A stretch of 7,071 bases of DNA from Chloroflexi bacterium RBG_16_70_13. Lineage in GTDB: Bacteria > Chloroflexota > Limnocylindria > Limnocylindrales > CSP1-4. The stretch covers positions 2,505 to 9,575 of the forward strand of contig MGOD01000010.1 in assembly GCA_001795245.1 (NCBI GenBank), written 5' to 3'. A program made the translations under genes and the position numbers. The stretch's first letter is position 1. Each line of letters opens with the position of its first letter. This document shows, in pieces, positions 1 through 6,007 of this stretch. The notes beneath the pieces are model-generated. The model was not told the origin of the DNA and did no database searches. It worked only from the letters and a program-made list of their open reading frames with translations.

Positions 1-813
1 GACGAGGCTGATCAGGGCGATCCCGATGAGGATCGCGTTGAAGATCGCGGTGGCCGAGCCGATCTGCTCGTCGAAGTCGTTGCCGGTCATCGTCGTGACG
101 CCGGCCACCCGGGCCTCGATCCGGTCGGCGACGACCTCGGGGTCGACGCCGTCGGCCGGGTAGACGGTCAGGGTCGTGGCGATGGTCGCCGGGTCGATGC
201 TCTCGCGGATCATCGGTGGCAGCGAGGCCACGAACAGCTCCTGGGCCGCCTGGAGCGGGACCATGGCCGTCTGGTCGGGGGCGGTGAGGGTCGGCTCGAG
301 GACGCCGACGACCTGGAACTCGACGCCCCGGATCGTGAACGTGTCGCCGACGCCGACGGCGTACTGGCGGGCGAGGTCGGCCCCGAGGACCGTGACGCTG
401 GAACCCTCGTCGTCGGGCGTCAGGGCCCGGCCCTGTGCGTAGTTGAGCGGGAAGGTCTCGCGACCCTCGTCGGCCCCGGCGAGGGAGCCCGCGATCATCG
501 GCGGGAGGCTCATGCTCATCGACGCGCCCTCGGCGTCCATGAGCATCGTGACGTCCGGCATGACGACGGCGACGCCGTCGATCGCCAGGATCTCGTCGGC
601 GACGGACAGCGACATCGGCGCGACGGCAAAGCCGCCGGCCGAGCCGGAGGCGTCGCTGACGCTGACCTTGCCTTCGTAGTACGTGCTGCCGCCCTCGACC
701 AGGGCGTTGATCTTGTTGGCCATCGAGCCGAAGACCACGAGCGCCCAGATCCCGATCGTGATCCCGAGGATCGTGAGCGTTGTGCGGAGCTTGCGTCGTC
801 CGAGATCGCGCAT
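1..813 (-). CDS. MacB/FtsX-type ABC transporter permease, N-terminal part (3' end off the window)
   Basis: The frame is open from an ATG at 811-813 (minus strand) to the left edge, giving 271 residues with no stop. The start reads MRDLGRRKLRTTLTILGITI, a basic N-terminus followed by a first membrane helix at about residues 11-30; this layout is typical of MacB_PCD/FtsX permeases. Residues 31-247 form the extracytoplasmic domain, with the usual features: a segment around GGFAVAPMSLS, ..GRALTPDDEG.. and VLGADLARQYAVGVGDTFTI (141-160), then a TAPDQTAMVPL segment. A second membrane helix begins near residue 253 and is cut by the edge, so the last two or three helices are missing. A GGAGGG motif lies at 826-831, 12 bases before the start, which is rather far. 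Such permeases pair with an ABC ATPase that may lie off the left edge. The substrate cannot be inferred; lipoprotein, peptide or macrolide export are family possibilities. Its coding strand diverges from all other genes here. Confidence 0.9.
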   Translation of the reverse strand, partial: MRDLGRRKLRTTLTILGITIGIWALVVFGSMANKINALVEGGSTYYEGKVSVSDASGSAGGFAVAPMSLSVADEILAIDGVAVVMPDVTMLMDAEGASMSMSLPPMIAGSLAGADEGRETFPLNYAQGRALTPDDEGSSVTVLGADLARQYAVGVGDTFTIRGVEFQVVGVLEPTLTAPDQTAMVPLQAAQELFVASLPPMIRESIDPATIATTLTVYPADGVDPEVVADRIEARVAGVTTMTGNDFDEQIGSATAIFNAILIGIALISLV

Positions 814-975
814 CGGTGTGGAATGCCCTCCAGCTGTCGCGTCTGCTTGCAGCGGTTCGTGGTGGTGGCCCGCGTCGACAGTCACGCTACGACCATGGCC
901 AGGTCGCGCCCAGCCGGGCACCGGGCGTCTTCATGGTGGGGATACCCTCAGCCCGGACCGGTGGCTGGCCGGGTT

Positions 976-992
976 GTCGCCCGGCGGGCGAC
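976..992 (+). other. Perfect GC hairpin in the presumed 5' leader of the reductase operon
   Basis: GTCGCCC (976-982), a GGC loop and GGGCGAC (986-992) form a perfect 7-bp stem. One more G-U pair (975/993) extends it in RNA. It lies 45 bases upstream of the reductase start. No T-run follows, so it is not a classical terminator. It could be a leader structure, a DNA operator, or chance in GC-rich sequence. Confidence 0.4.
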
Positions 993-1003
993 GCTGTCCA
1001 ATC

Positions 1004-1013
1004 TCGATATCGA
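1004..1013. promoter_or_regulatory. TCGATATCGA palindrome, possible operator
   Basis: This is a perfect 10-base palindrome, more A/T-rich than its surroundings, ending 24 bases before the ATG of the reductase and 12 bases before its ribosome binding site. Its position suits a repressor site or promoter spacer. A 10-base palindrome can arise by chance, and no regulator gene is adjacent. Confidence 0.2.
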
Positions 1014-1037
1014 CAAGCCCGCCTCAAGGAGCCAGTG

Positions 1038-1517
1038 ATGGCATCAACCCGAGCACCGTTCCTGCCACCCCGCTGGTTCATCCGCCTCGCCTGGATCGTC
1101 CACCGGGCCATGTACGCCGTCACCCGCGGTCGGCGGGGCCTGTGGCCGGCGTCCGTGGATCGCTGGGGGACGATGCGGCTCACGACCGTCGGGCGTCGAA
1201 CCGGCCGGCCGCGGACGGCCATCCTCGGCTACTTCGAGGACGGCCCGAACCTCGTCACGATGGCGATGAACGGCTGGGCCGACCCCGAGCCGAGATGGTG
1301 GCTCAACCTCCAGGCCCGGCCGGAGGCAACCGTCGATCTCGGCAATGGGCCGATCGCCGTCTCGGCACACGCGGCGACCGGCGAGGAGCGGGACCGCCTG
1401 TGGGCCCGCTGGGAGCACTACGACAAGGACCTCGAGGGCTACGCCGCGCGGCGGTCCCGCCAGACCCAGGTCGTGGTCCTCGAGCCCCGCCTCGATCGCC
1501 CGTCGATGACGGGATGA
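1038..1517 (+). CDS. Ddn-like deazaflavin (F420)-dependent nitroreductase family protein
   Basis: This 159-residue protein matches the deazaflavin-dependent oxidoreductase family (DUF385, split-barrel fold, relatives of mycobacterial Ddn), which is usually 140-160 residues. An amphipathic N-terminal stretch rich in W/R (residues 9-30) precedes the core. The core has the signature LTTVGRRTGRPRTAILGY (48-65), which in the family contacts the F420 phosphate tail; then LVTMAMNGWADPEPRWWLNL (72-91) and RPEATVDLG (94-102); then the ATGEERDRLWARW helix (113-125) and the closing strand QTQVVVLEP (142-150). Members transfer hydride from reduced F420 to quinones, nitroaromatics or other acceptors; the substrate here is unknown. 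The ATG was chosen because AAGGAG (1026-1031) lies six bases upstream and the family N-terminus begins here. The in-frame GTG at 1035 is too close to that site. The stop overlaps the next gene's start in ATGA, indicating translational coupling. The true cofactor cannot be proved from sequence, since no F420 biosynthesis gene is present in the window. Confidence 0.88.
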   Translation: MASTRAPFLPPRWFIRLAWIVHRAMYAVTRGRRGLWPASVDRWGTMRLTTVGRRTGRPRTAILGYFEDGPNLVTMAMNGWADPEPRWWLNLQARPEATVDLGNGPIAVSAHAATGEERDRLWARWEHYDKDLEGYAARRSRQTQVVVLEPRLDRPSMTG

Positions 1518-2494
1518 AGGCCGCGTTTCAGGATCGCTACGGCCCGCTCGAGGTCATCGCGGTCCGCGACGTCGAGCGACCGATCCCCACCGGGGACCGC
1601 GTCCTGGTCAGGGTCCACGCGGCGTCCGTCAACCGGGCCGACCTCGACGCCCTGGGACCGCGACCGGCCTTCGCCCGCCTCTTCGTGGGACTCCGACGGC
1701 CGAAGGACCCGCGGATCGGGATCGACGTCGCCGGCGTCGTCGAGGCGGTCGGACCGGACGCGGCGCGCTTCGCGGTGGGTGACAGGGTCTTCGGGGACCT
1801 GTTCTCGCACGGCGGGGGAGCGTTCGCCGAGTACGTCTGCCCGCGCGAGCAGGCCCTCCTGCCGATCTCGGCGGGGATGTCGTTCGAGGTCGCCGCCACG
1901 ATCCCGCACTCGGCGATCCTCGCGATCCAGGGCCTCCGGCTCCGCGGCGGCCGGACGATCAAGCCCGGGGACTCACTCCTCGTCGACGGCGCGTCTGGCA
2001 ACGTTGGTCCGTTCGCCGTCCAGATCGCGAAGTCGATGGGCGCCGAGGTCACCGGGGTCTGCAGTCCCGCCAAGATCGACTTCGTGCGGTCCCTCGGCGC
2101 AGACCGCGTCCTCGACTACACGACGATGGACTACACCCGGACCGGCGAACGGTATGACTGGATCATCGACACCGATTCCCACCACTCGATCTTCGCCGTG
2201 CGCCGCGCCCTCAAGCCGGGTGGCGTCTACGTCACCCTCGGCGGGACGTCGCTGCCAATCTTCGCCGCGATGGTGGTCGCGCCGCTGGTCGGCCGGCTGA
2301 CCGGCCGACGGATGGGCCTCATGCTGTGGTGGGAACCGTTCAAGGCCGAGGACATCGCGACCGTCGTGCAGCTCATCGAGGCGGGCGTCGTCAGGCCGGC
2401 CATCGATCGGCGCTTCCCGCTCGCCGAGATCGTGGCGGCCCTTCGGTACGTCGACGACGGTCACGCCAGGGGCAAGGTCATCATCTCGCCCTGA
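1514..2494 (+). CDS. NAD(P)-dependent quinone oxidoreductase-type alcohol dehydrogenase (zinc-free MDR)
   Basis: This 326-residue protein is a medium-chain dehydrogenase/reductase of the quinone oxidoreductase (QOR) group. The GroES-like N-terminal domain (about 1-125) contains MKAAFQDRYGPLEVIAVRDV, VRVHAASVNRADLDAL (32-47), a GIDVAGVVEAVG core (69-80), GDRVFGD (89-95) and FAEYV (104-108). The Rossmann domain starts near 150, with GDSLLVDGASGNVGPFAVQI (152-171), where GASGNVG is the nucleotide-binding turn, then AKSMGAEVTGVCS and VRSLGADRVLDY (191-202). The C-terminus has AIDRRFPLAEIVAALRYVDDGHARGKVIIS (296-325), a QOR hallmark. The cysteine and histidine ligands of zinc alcohol dehydrogenases are absent, so it should be a zinc-independent NADPH reductase of quinones, enones or similar carbonyls. 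The ATG at 1514 matches the family start and overlaps the upstream TGA (ATGA), so translation is probably coupled. The same frame stays open far upstream, but that part lies under the previous gene and shows no family similarity. Confidence 0.92.
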   Translation: MKAAFQDRYGPLEVIAVRDVERPIPTGDRVLVRVHAASVNRADLDALGPRPAFARLFVGLRRPKDPRIGIDVAGVVEAVGPDAARFAVGDRVFGDLFSHGGGAFAEYVCPREQALLPISAGMSFEVAATIPHSAILAIQGLRLRGGRTIKPGDSLLVDGASGNVGPFAVQIAKSMGAEVTGVCSPAKIDFVRSLGADRVLDYTTMDYTRTGERYDWIIDTDSHHSIFAVRRALKPGGVYVTLGGTSLPIFAAMVVAPLVGRLTGRRMGLMLWWEPFKAEDIATVVQLIEAGVVRPAIDRRFPLAEIVAALRYVDDGHARGKVIISP

Positions 2495-2497
2495 CAG

Positions 2498-2521
2498 CCC
2501 GCCGCGTCACGAGGCGGCGGG
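2498..2521 (+). terminator. GC-rich stem-loop after the dehydrogenase stop
   Basis: CCCGCCGC (2498-2505) pairs with GCGGCGGG (2514-2521) in a perfect 8-bp stem around an 8-base loop, three bases after the TGA. No T-run follows. It may be a U-tract-independent terminator or an mRNA 3'-end stabiliser separating the oxidoreductase pair from the efflux gene; chance is possible at this GC content. Confidence 0.4.
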
Positions 2522-2547
2522 GCCGGCTCGTCGCCATCGGCAGGCGG

Positions 2548-2553
2548 TATCCT
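2548..2553 (+). promoter_or_regulatory. -10 hexamer TATCCT, leaderless promoter for the MFS gene
   Basis: TATCCT fits TAnnnT and ends seven bases before the GTG start at 2561, placing transcription initiation on or next to the start codon. No Shine-Dalgarno sequence occurs between it and the GTG. No -35 box is evident. Confidence 0.45.
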
Positions 2554-2560
2554 CCCGCCG

Positions 2561-3814
2561 GTGCGCCTCCTGCCAACTCGAATCATCGAAGCCGTCGCGC
2601 CGGCCAGGCTCGGACGGAGCTTCCGCTGGCTGCTGGGGTCGGCGATCGTCAACAACGCCGGCGACGGCGTCGCCCTCGCTGCGGGGCCGCTCCTCGTCGC
2701 GTCGCAGACGCGCGATCCGTTCCTCGTCTCGTTGGCGCTCCTGAGCGAATACCTCCCGGTTCTCATGTTCGGGGTCCTCGGGGGCGCCGTCGCGGACCGG
2801 GTCGATCGGCGGCGGATCGTGGAGGTCGTGAACCTCGGTCGGGCGGCCGTCCTCGCCGTTCTCGTGGCGACGATCACGAGCGGGACCGTGAACATCGCGG
2901 TCGTCCTAGGGGCCCTATTCGTCCTCGGCACGGCCGAGACCTTCGCCGATTCGGCGAGCAGCGCCATCCTCCCCGGTCTCGTGGCGAGGCAGGACCTCGG
3001 CATCGCGAACGCCCGGATTCAGGGTGCCTTCGTCCTGACGAACCAGCTCCTGGCGCCGCCGATCGGGGCCTTCCTGTTCGCGGTCGGGATGGCCCTGCCG
3101 TTCGCCGCCAACGCCGCGGCGTTCGGTCTCGGCGCGGTTCTCATCTCGCGCGTGGCCGCGAGCAGCCGCGTCCGGGTGGCGGGGGAGGGAACGGGGACCG
3201 GCCTCGGGGCAGAGATGATCGAGGGCATCCGCTGGCTCCTGGCCCATCCACCGATGCGGACCCTGGCCCTCACGATCCTGACCTTCAACGTCACCTACGG
3301 GGCGGCCTGGTCGGTGCTCGTCCTGTACGCCGGGGACCGGCTCGGGATGGACGAGGTCGGGTTCGGACTCCTGACCTCGGCCGTGGCCCTCGGCGGCATC
3401 ATCGGGATCGTGTCCTACGGCCGGCTGGAGCGGCGGTTCTCGCTCGGCGACATCATGCGGGTGGGCCTGCTCATCGAGACCGGCACGCACCTCGTGCTGG
3501 CCCTGACGACCTCCTCGACGATCGCCCTGGCGACGCTCGTCGTCTTCGGGGCCCACGCCTTCGTGTGGGGCACGACCTCGACGGTCGTCCGCCAGCGGGC
3601 GGTCCCGGACGAGCTCCTCGGCCGCGTCGGAGGCGTCTACCGCGTGGCGATCATGGGCGGCCTGGTCGTGGGGACCCCGCTCGGGGGTGTCCTGGCGCGG
3701 CAGCTCGGGATCACCGCGCCGTTCTGGTTCGGATTCGTGGGCTCCGCGATCCTGGTCGCGGTCCTGTGGCGCCAGTTCGCCCACATCGCCCACTCAGACG
3801 CGGCTTCCGGGTGA
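2561..3814 (+). CDS. MFS_3 family efflux transporter (EntS-like major facilitator)
   Basis: This 417-residue integral membrane protein has about ten to twelve hydrophobic helices, the usual size for the MFS_3 subgroup that includes the enterobactin exporter EntS and many macrolide or drug efflux pumps. Helix 1 begins with FRWLLGSAIVNNAGDGVALA (21-40), carrying the common N..GDG motif. The loop between helices 2 and 3 has GGAVADRVDRRR (74-85), the MFS motif A. Residues 125-165 (ETFADSASSAILPGLVARQD, then NQLLAPPIG) match the group. The C-terminal half has TSTVVRQRAVPDELLGRVGG (339-358), a further MFS_3 hallmark, then helices to about residue 403. The substrate is unknown; a small amphiphilic molecule is likely. 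The start is GTG with no ribosome binding site, but a TATCCT -10 hexamer stands seven bases upstream, so a leaderless mRNA is likely. It sits 66 bases after the dehydrogenase, beyond a hairpin, and so is probably its own transcription unit. Confidence 0.9.
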   Translation: MRLLPTRIIEAVAPARLGRSFRWLLGSAIVNNAGDGVALAAGPLLVASQTRDPFLVSLALLSEYLPVLMFGVLGGAVADRVDRRRIVEVVNLGRAAVLAVLVATITSGTVNIAVVLGALFVLGTAETFADSASSAILPGLVARQDLGIANARIQGAFVLTNQLLAPPIGAFLFAVGMALPFAANAAAFGLGAVLISRVAASSRVRVAGEGTGTGLGAEMIEGIRWLLAHPPMRTLALTILTFNVTYGAAWSVLVLYAGDRLGMDEVGFGLLTSAVALGGIIGIVSYGRLERRFSLGDIMRVGLLIETGTHLVLALTTSSTIALATLVVFGAHAFVWGTTSTVVRQRAVPDELLGRVGGVYRVAIMGGLVVGTPLGGVLARQLGITAPFWFGFVGSAILVAVLWRQFAHIAHSDAASG

Positions 3815-3871
3815 TTCACGGGCTCGTCCGCGAACACCTCGAATCCACGATCAGGGGGCTGAATGCCTCCC

Positions 3872-3877
3872 TATGAT
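3872..3877 (+). promoter_or_regulatory. -10 hexamer TATGAT, leaderless promoter for the sigma factor gene
   Basis: TATGAT differs from the TATAAT consensus at one base and ends eight bases before the ATG at 3886, which would place the transcript start within a few bases of the start codon. No -35 box is evident at 16-18 bases upstream, and no Shine-Dalgarno sequence lies in the gap. The match suggests the housekeeping sigma factor reads it. Confidence 0.5.
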
Positions 3878-3885
3878 GACCCTCG

Positions 3886-4800
3886 ATGACCGCGCCCCGC
3901 GCGACCGCGCCCCCGGACTTCGCGAGCTTCTTCCTGACGGAGTTCCGGTCGACTGTGCGCAGTGTCCAGCGGGTGGCGGGCGAGTCTGCGGAGGACGTCG
4001 TCCAGGAAGCGTTCGTCGTCGCCTTCGGGCAATGGGAACGCGTAGCGATCCTTGACGCCCCCGACGCCTGGGTGCGGCTGGTCGCGCGGAGGATCGCCTG
4101 GCGGCGGCAAGGCCGGGACCTGGAGCGACGTCGGCGTGAATCGGAGGCGGCTCTCGAGGGAGGGATCCCGGCGGGCGCGACGTCGTTCGAGGACCCGGTT
4201 CGCACCGACCTGGAGCGGGCCATGGCGGGGCTCTCGCTCCGTGAGCGGGCGGCCGTCCGGCTTCATTACCTGGTGGACCTGCCGATCAGCCGAGTGGCCG
4301 AAGTCCTCGGCTGCAGCGAATCTGCGGCCAAGGTATGTCTCCTCCGTGCCCGCGACCGCCTGGCCGAAGCCCTGATCGGGCATCGTGGGCGATGGACGGC
4401 AGAGGCGAGGTGGGACGCCGACGACATCGTCCGCCAACTGAAGGAGACCGGCGACGAGCGACACGCCGATGTCGTCATTGAGGAAGTCCCTCTCGAGGGC
4501 GCTCGCTGGGCGCTCGTTCTCGAGCGCGGGGCGTACAGCCTCGACACGGAGGACAACGTGAATCTCGACCGAGGCAGGTACCAGGCAAGATCGGGCGTGG
4601 TCCGCCTCGTTCCGTGGACGGGACGTGGCCATATCGTGATCAGGCCGGTGATCGACGGCGCGAGGGCGCGCTTCCAGCTCGTAACGGACACGACGCCGCC
4701 AACGCGCGGGGTTCCCGATGAGGTCTACCTCCGCCTCCTGCTCGAATCGGCGAGCTTCTCCCGGACGACCCAGGTGGCGGTCGACTGGCCGCAGATGTAA
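3886..4800 (+). CDS. ECF-type RNA polymerase sigma factor with a C-terminal beta-rich extension
   Basis: This 304-residue protein starts with a sigma-70 region 2 (about 12-80), including SAEDVVQEAFVVAFGQWERV (34-53), the polymerase-binding and -10 recognition segment, and DAPDAWVRLVARRIAWRR. A charged linker (80-107) leads to region 4 (about 108-163): LERAMAGLSLRERAAVRLHY, then a helix-turn-helix, ISRVAEVLGCSESAAKVCLL (134-153), that would read the -35 element. Classical ECF factors end here at about 170-190 residues. This one continues for about 135 residues (169-304) with no membrane helix and many alternating beta-type stretches (ARWALVLERGAYSL, LDRGRYQARSGVVRLV, HIVIRPVIDGARARFQLV), ending with VYLRLLLESASFSR. 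The pattern resembles lipocalin-like envelope domains; this is inference. The extension may act as a built-in ligand sensor or replace an anti-sigma factor, none of which is encoded nearby. The ATG has no ribosome binding site but has TATGAT eight bases upstream (leaderless). The ATGs at 3873 and 3876 are out of frame. Confidence 0.88.
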   Translation: MTAPRATAPPDFASFFLTEFRSTVRSVQRVAGESAEDVVQEAFVVAFGQWERVAILDAPDAWVRLVARRIAWRRQGRDLERRRRESEAALEGGIPAGATSFEDPVRTDLERAMAGLSLRERAAVRLHYLVDLPISRVAEVLGCSESAAKVCLLRARDRLAEALIGHRGRWTAEARWDADDIVRQLKETGDERHADVVIEEVPLEGARWALVLERGAYSLDTEDNVNLDRGRYQARSGVVRLVPWTGRGHIVIRPVIDGARARFQLVTDTTPPTRGVPDEVYLRLLLESASFSRTTQVAVDWPQM

Positions 4801-4860
4801 CCGCCCGGACCCGTCGTGTCAGTTCTCTCGTAGCAACGCATCTTCGGGAGGGACGGACGA
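4801..4860 (+). other. Short gap between sigma factor and lipoprotein genes
   Basis: These 60 bases hold the strong ribosome binding site of the lipoprotein gene (GGGAGGGA, 4846-4853). No stem-loop terminator or clear TAnnnT hexamer was found. The absence of both is compatible with co-transcription of the sigma factor and the lipoprotein, but does not prove it. Confidence 0.4.
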
Positions 4861-5931
4861 GTGTCTGGAACGCCGGTACGCGTCGTCATCTTGACGCTGC
4901 TCCTCGCCGCCTGCGGGTCGTCGACCCCGCCGCAGCCAAGCGCAGGGCCGAGGACGACCGAGGCTGCAACCGCCTCGACGGCTCCGACCGACCCCGCGAC
5001 GAGCGAGCCCTCGGCCACAAGCCAGCCGGGTGATGGCGTGCCGGACCCTGCCGGCCGGATCGCCTTCGGCCGGATCACGAGGCAGGATCCGAACTTCGGC
5101 CAGGTGATCGCGATCTGGGCGATCGATCCGGACGGCAGCGACCTCCTGCAGCTCAATGAGGGCGAATCCGCCTTCCCGGCCTGGTCACCGGACGGCTCAC
5201 GGCTCGCGTTCACGCAGCGGCAGGCCGATGGCTCCTGGCAGATCGCCACGATGGCCCCGGACGGCAGCGACGTGCGGGTGCTGACCACGGACAATGTCAT
5301 CTCCGAGGTGCCCAGCTGGTCTCCCGACGGGACGTGGCTGGCGTACGACTCGAGCCCCACCCTGCCGGGCGGCGACGGCTTTCACACGACCCTCTGGAGG
5401 ATCGACGCCGACGGCTCGAATCCGACTCAGCTCGGCGACCCGAGCACCTTCGACGTCGAGCCCAGGGTCTCGCCGGACGGGACCGAGGTCGCCTTCGAGC
5501 GGCTGACGTTCGACGGCGGCATCCAGCGGCAGGCGCTTGTCGTCCGGGACATCGAGACCGGCGTCGAGCGGGTCATCACGGCGGCCGGGACGGCGGTCGA
5601 GCACGCCAACTGGTCGCCGGACGGCGCCTGGCTCATCTACGACGTCTCGCCGGTCCTCGGCGGGGCCGTGCCAAACGACCAGGTCGAGCGGATCGCCGCC
5701 GACGGCTCCGGCGTCCCCGTCGTCCTGTTTCCCGCCACCGAGCAGCAGGGTGGCTTCAAGCCCTGGTACTCGCCCGACGGCGGCCGGATCCTGTTCGGCT
5801 GCTTCATGGGTGGCCCGGCGTCGAGCGACGCCGCGTGCCTGATGGATGCCGACGGCTCCAACGTGGAGATCCTGGTCAACAGTGGCGAGCACGAGAACCA
5901 CTTCAGCTGGGGGCCGCCGACAAGGGAGTAG
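4861..5931 (+). CDS. Secreted PD40/TolB-like beta-propeller lipoprotein
   Basis: This 356-residue protein has a lipoprotein signal peptide: a short basic N-terminus, a hydrophobic core VVILTLLLAAC, and a lipobox LAAC with the lipidated Cys at residue 18. Residues 19-60 are a Ser/Thr/Pro/Ala-rich tether. The rest is a WD40-like (PD40) beta-propeller as in the TolB C-terminal domain, with SPDG blade motifs at 109-112, 154-157, 204-207, 252-255 and 304-307, alternating with DGS-type turns (91-93, 134-136, 184-186, 281-283, 331-333). That makes about five to six blades, each pairing a report strand (AIWAIDPDGSDLLQL) with a WSPDG..LAF strand. Cys314 and Cys326 are close together and could form a disulfide. 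It would be anchored outside the cytoplasmic membrane, probably for protein or glycan binding; no enzymatic domain is present, so it is not a prolyl oligopeptidase-type enzyme. The GTG start is chosen for GGGAGGGA nine bases upstream and the correct signal peptide. It follows the sigma factor by 60 bases and may be in its operon or regulon. Confidence 0.9.
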   Translation: MSGTPVRVVILTLLLAACGSSTPPQPSAGPRTTEAATASTAPTDPATSEPSATSQPGDGVPDPAGRIAFGRITRQDPNFGQVIAIWAIDPDGSDLLQLNEGESAFPAWSPDGSRLAFTQRQADGSWQIATMAPDGSDVRVLTTDNVISEVPSWSPDGTWLAYDSSPTLPGGDGFHTTLWRIDADGSNPTQLGDPSTFDVEPRVSPDGTEVAFERLTFDGGIQRQALVVRDIETGVERVITAAGTAVEHANWSPDGAWLIYDVSPVLGGAVPNDQVERIAADGSGVPVVLFPATEQQGGFKPWYSPDGGRILFGCFMGGPASSDAACLMDADGSNVEILVNSGEHENHFSWGPPTRE

Positions 5932-5934
5932 CCG

Positions 5935-5956
5935 CGGGCCGGCAGCCGGTGGCCCG
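5935..5956 (+). terminator. Stem-loop after the lipoprotein stop
   Basis: CGGGCC (5935-5940) pairs with GGCCCG (5951-5956) around a 10-base loop, starting three bases after the TAG. There is no T-run. It is a weak candidate for a terminator or 3'-end structure before the ACT-domain gene. Confidence 0.3.
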
Positions 5957-5971
5957 GATCGTCGCCCTCGC

Positions 5972-5977
5972 TACGAT
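5972..5977 (+). promoter_or_regulatory. -10 hexamer TACGAT, promoter candidate for the ACT-domain gene
   Basis: TACGAT fits TAnnnT and would give a leader of about 24 bases that contains the GGAGG ribosome binding site at 5997-6001. Its surroundings (CTACGATGAC) resemble the sigma-factor promoter (CTATGATGAC). No -35 box is evident. Confidence 0.35.
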
Positions 5978-6007
5978 GACTTCGACAACCGCAGTCGGAG
6001 GCGTGCC

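Larger units (their letters stand above)
814..1037. promoter_or_regulatory. Divergent intergenic region between ABC permease and reductase operon
   Basis: This 224-base gap separates the minus-strand permease from the plus-strand reductase and must hold a promoter for each. A plus-strand TACCCT (943-948) fits the TAnnnT -10 pattern and would give a 5' leader of about 80 bases for the reductase. A minus-strand TAGCGT (889 down to 884) could serve the permease. Neither has a recognisable -35 box, so both are weak candidates. The gap also contains the hairpin at 976-992 and the palindrome at 1004-1013. Open frames that cross this region show no conserved protein features, so I treat it as non-coding. 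Confidence 0.4.

Noticed and set aside
780..1037. Upstream extension of the reductase frame to 245 residues
   Set aside because: The extra 86 residues match nothing in the family, while ATG 1038 has an ideal ribosome binding site and the expected N-terminus.
683..1513. Plus-strand open frame continuous with the dehydrogenase, giving a 603-residue protein
   Set aside because: The upstream part lies antisense to the ABC permease and out of frame with the reductase, and shows only Arg/Pro-rich shadow composition. The QOR family begins at ATG 1514.
2915..3793. Minus-strand frame of 292 residues opposite the MFS gene
   Set aside because: Highly charged, low-complexity antisense shadow typical of GC-rich coding sequence; the MFS frame explains the region.
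3815..3834. Imperfect hairpin after the MFS stop
   Set aside because: Two 3-bp blocks separated by an A-C mismatch and no T-run are too weak to call a terminator.
2326..3876. Long plus-strand frame of 516 residues overlapping the MFS gene
   Set aside because: It is an Arg/Gly/Pro-rich shadow frame of the MFS gene and the end of the dehydrogenase, with no domain or membrane pattern.
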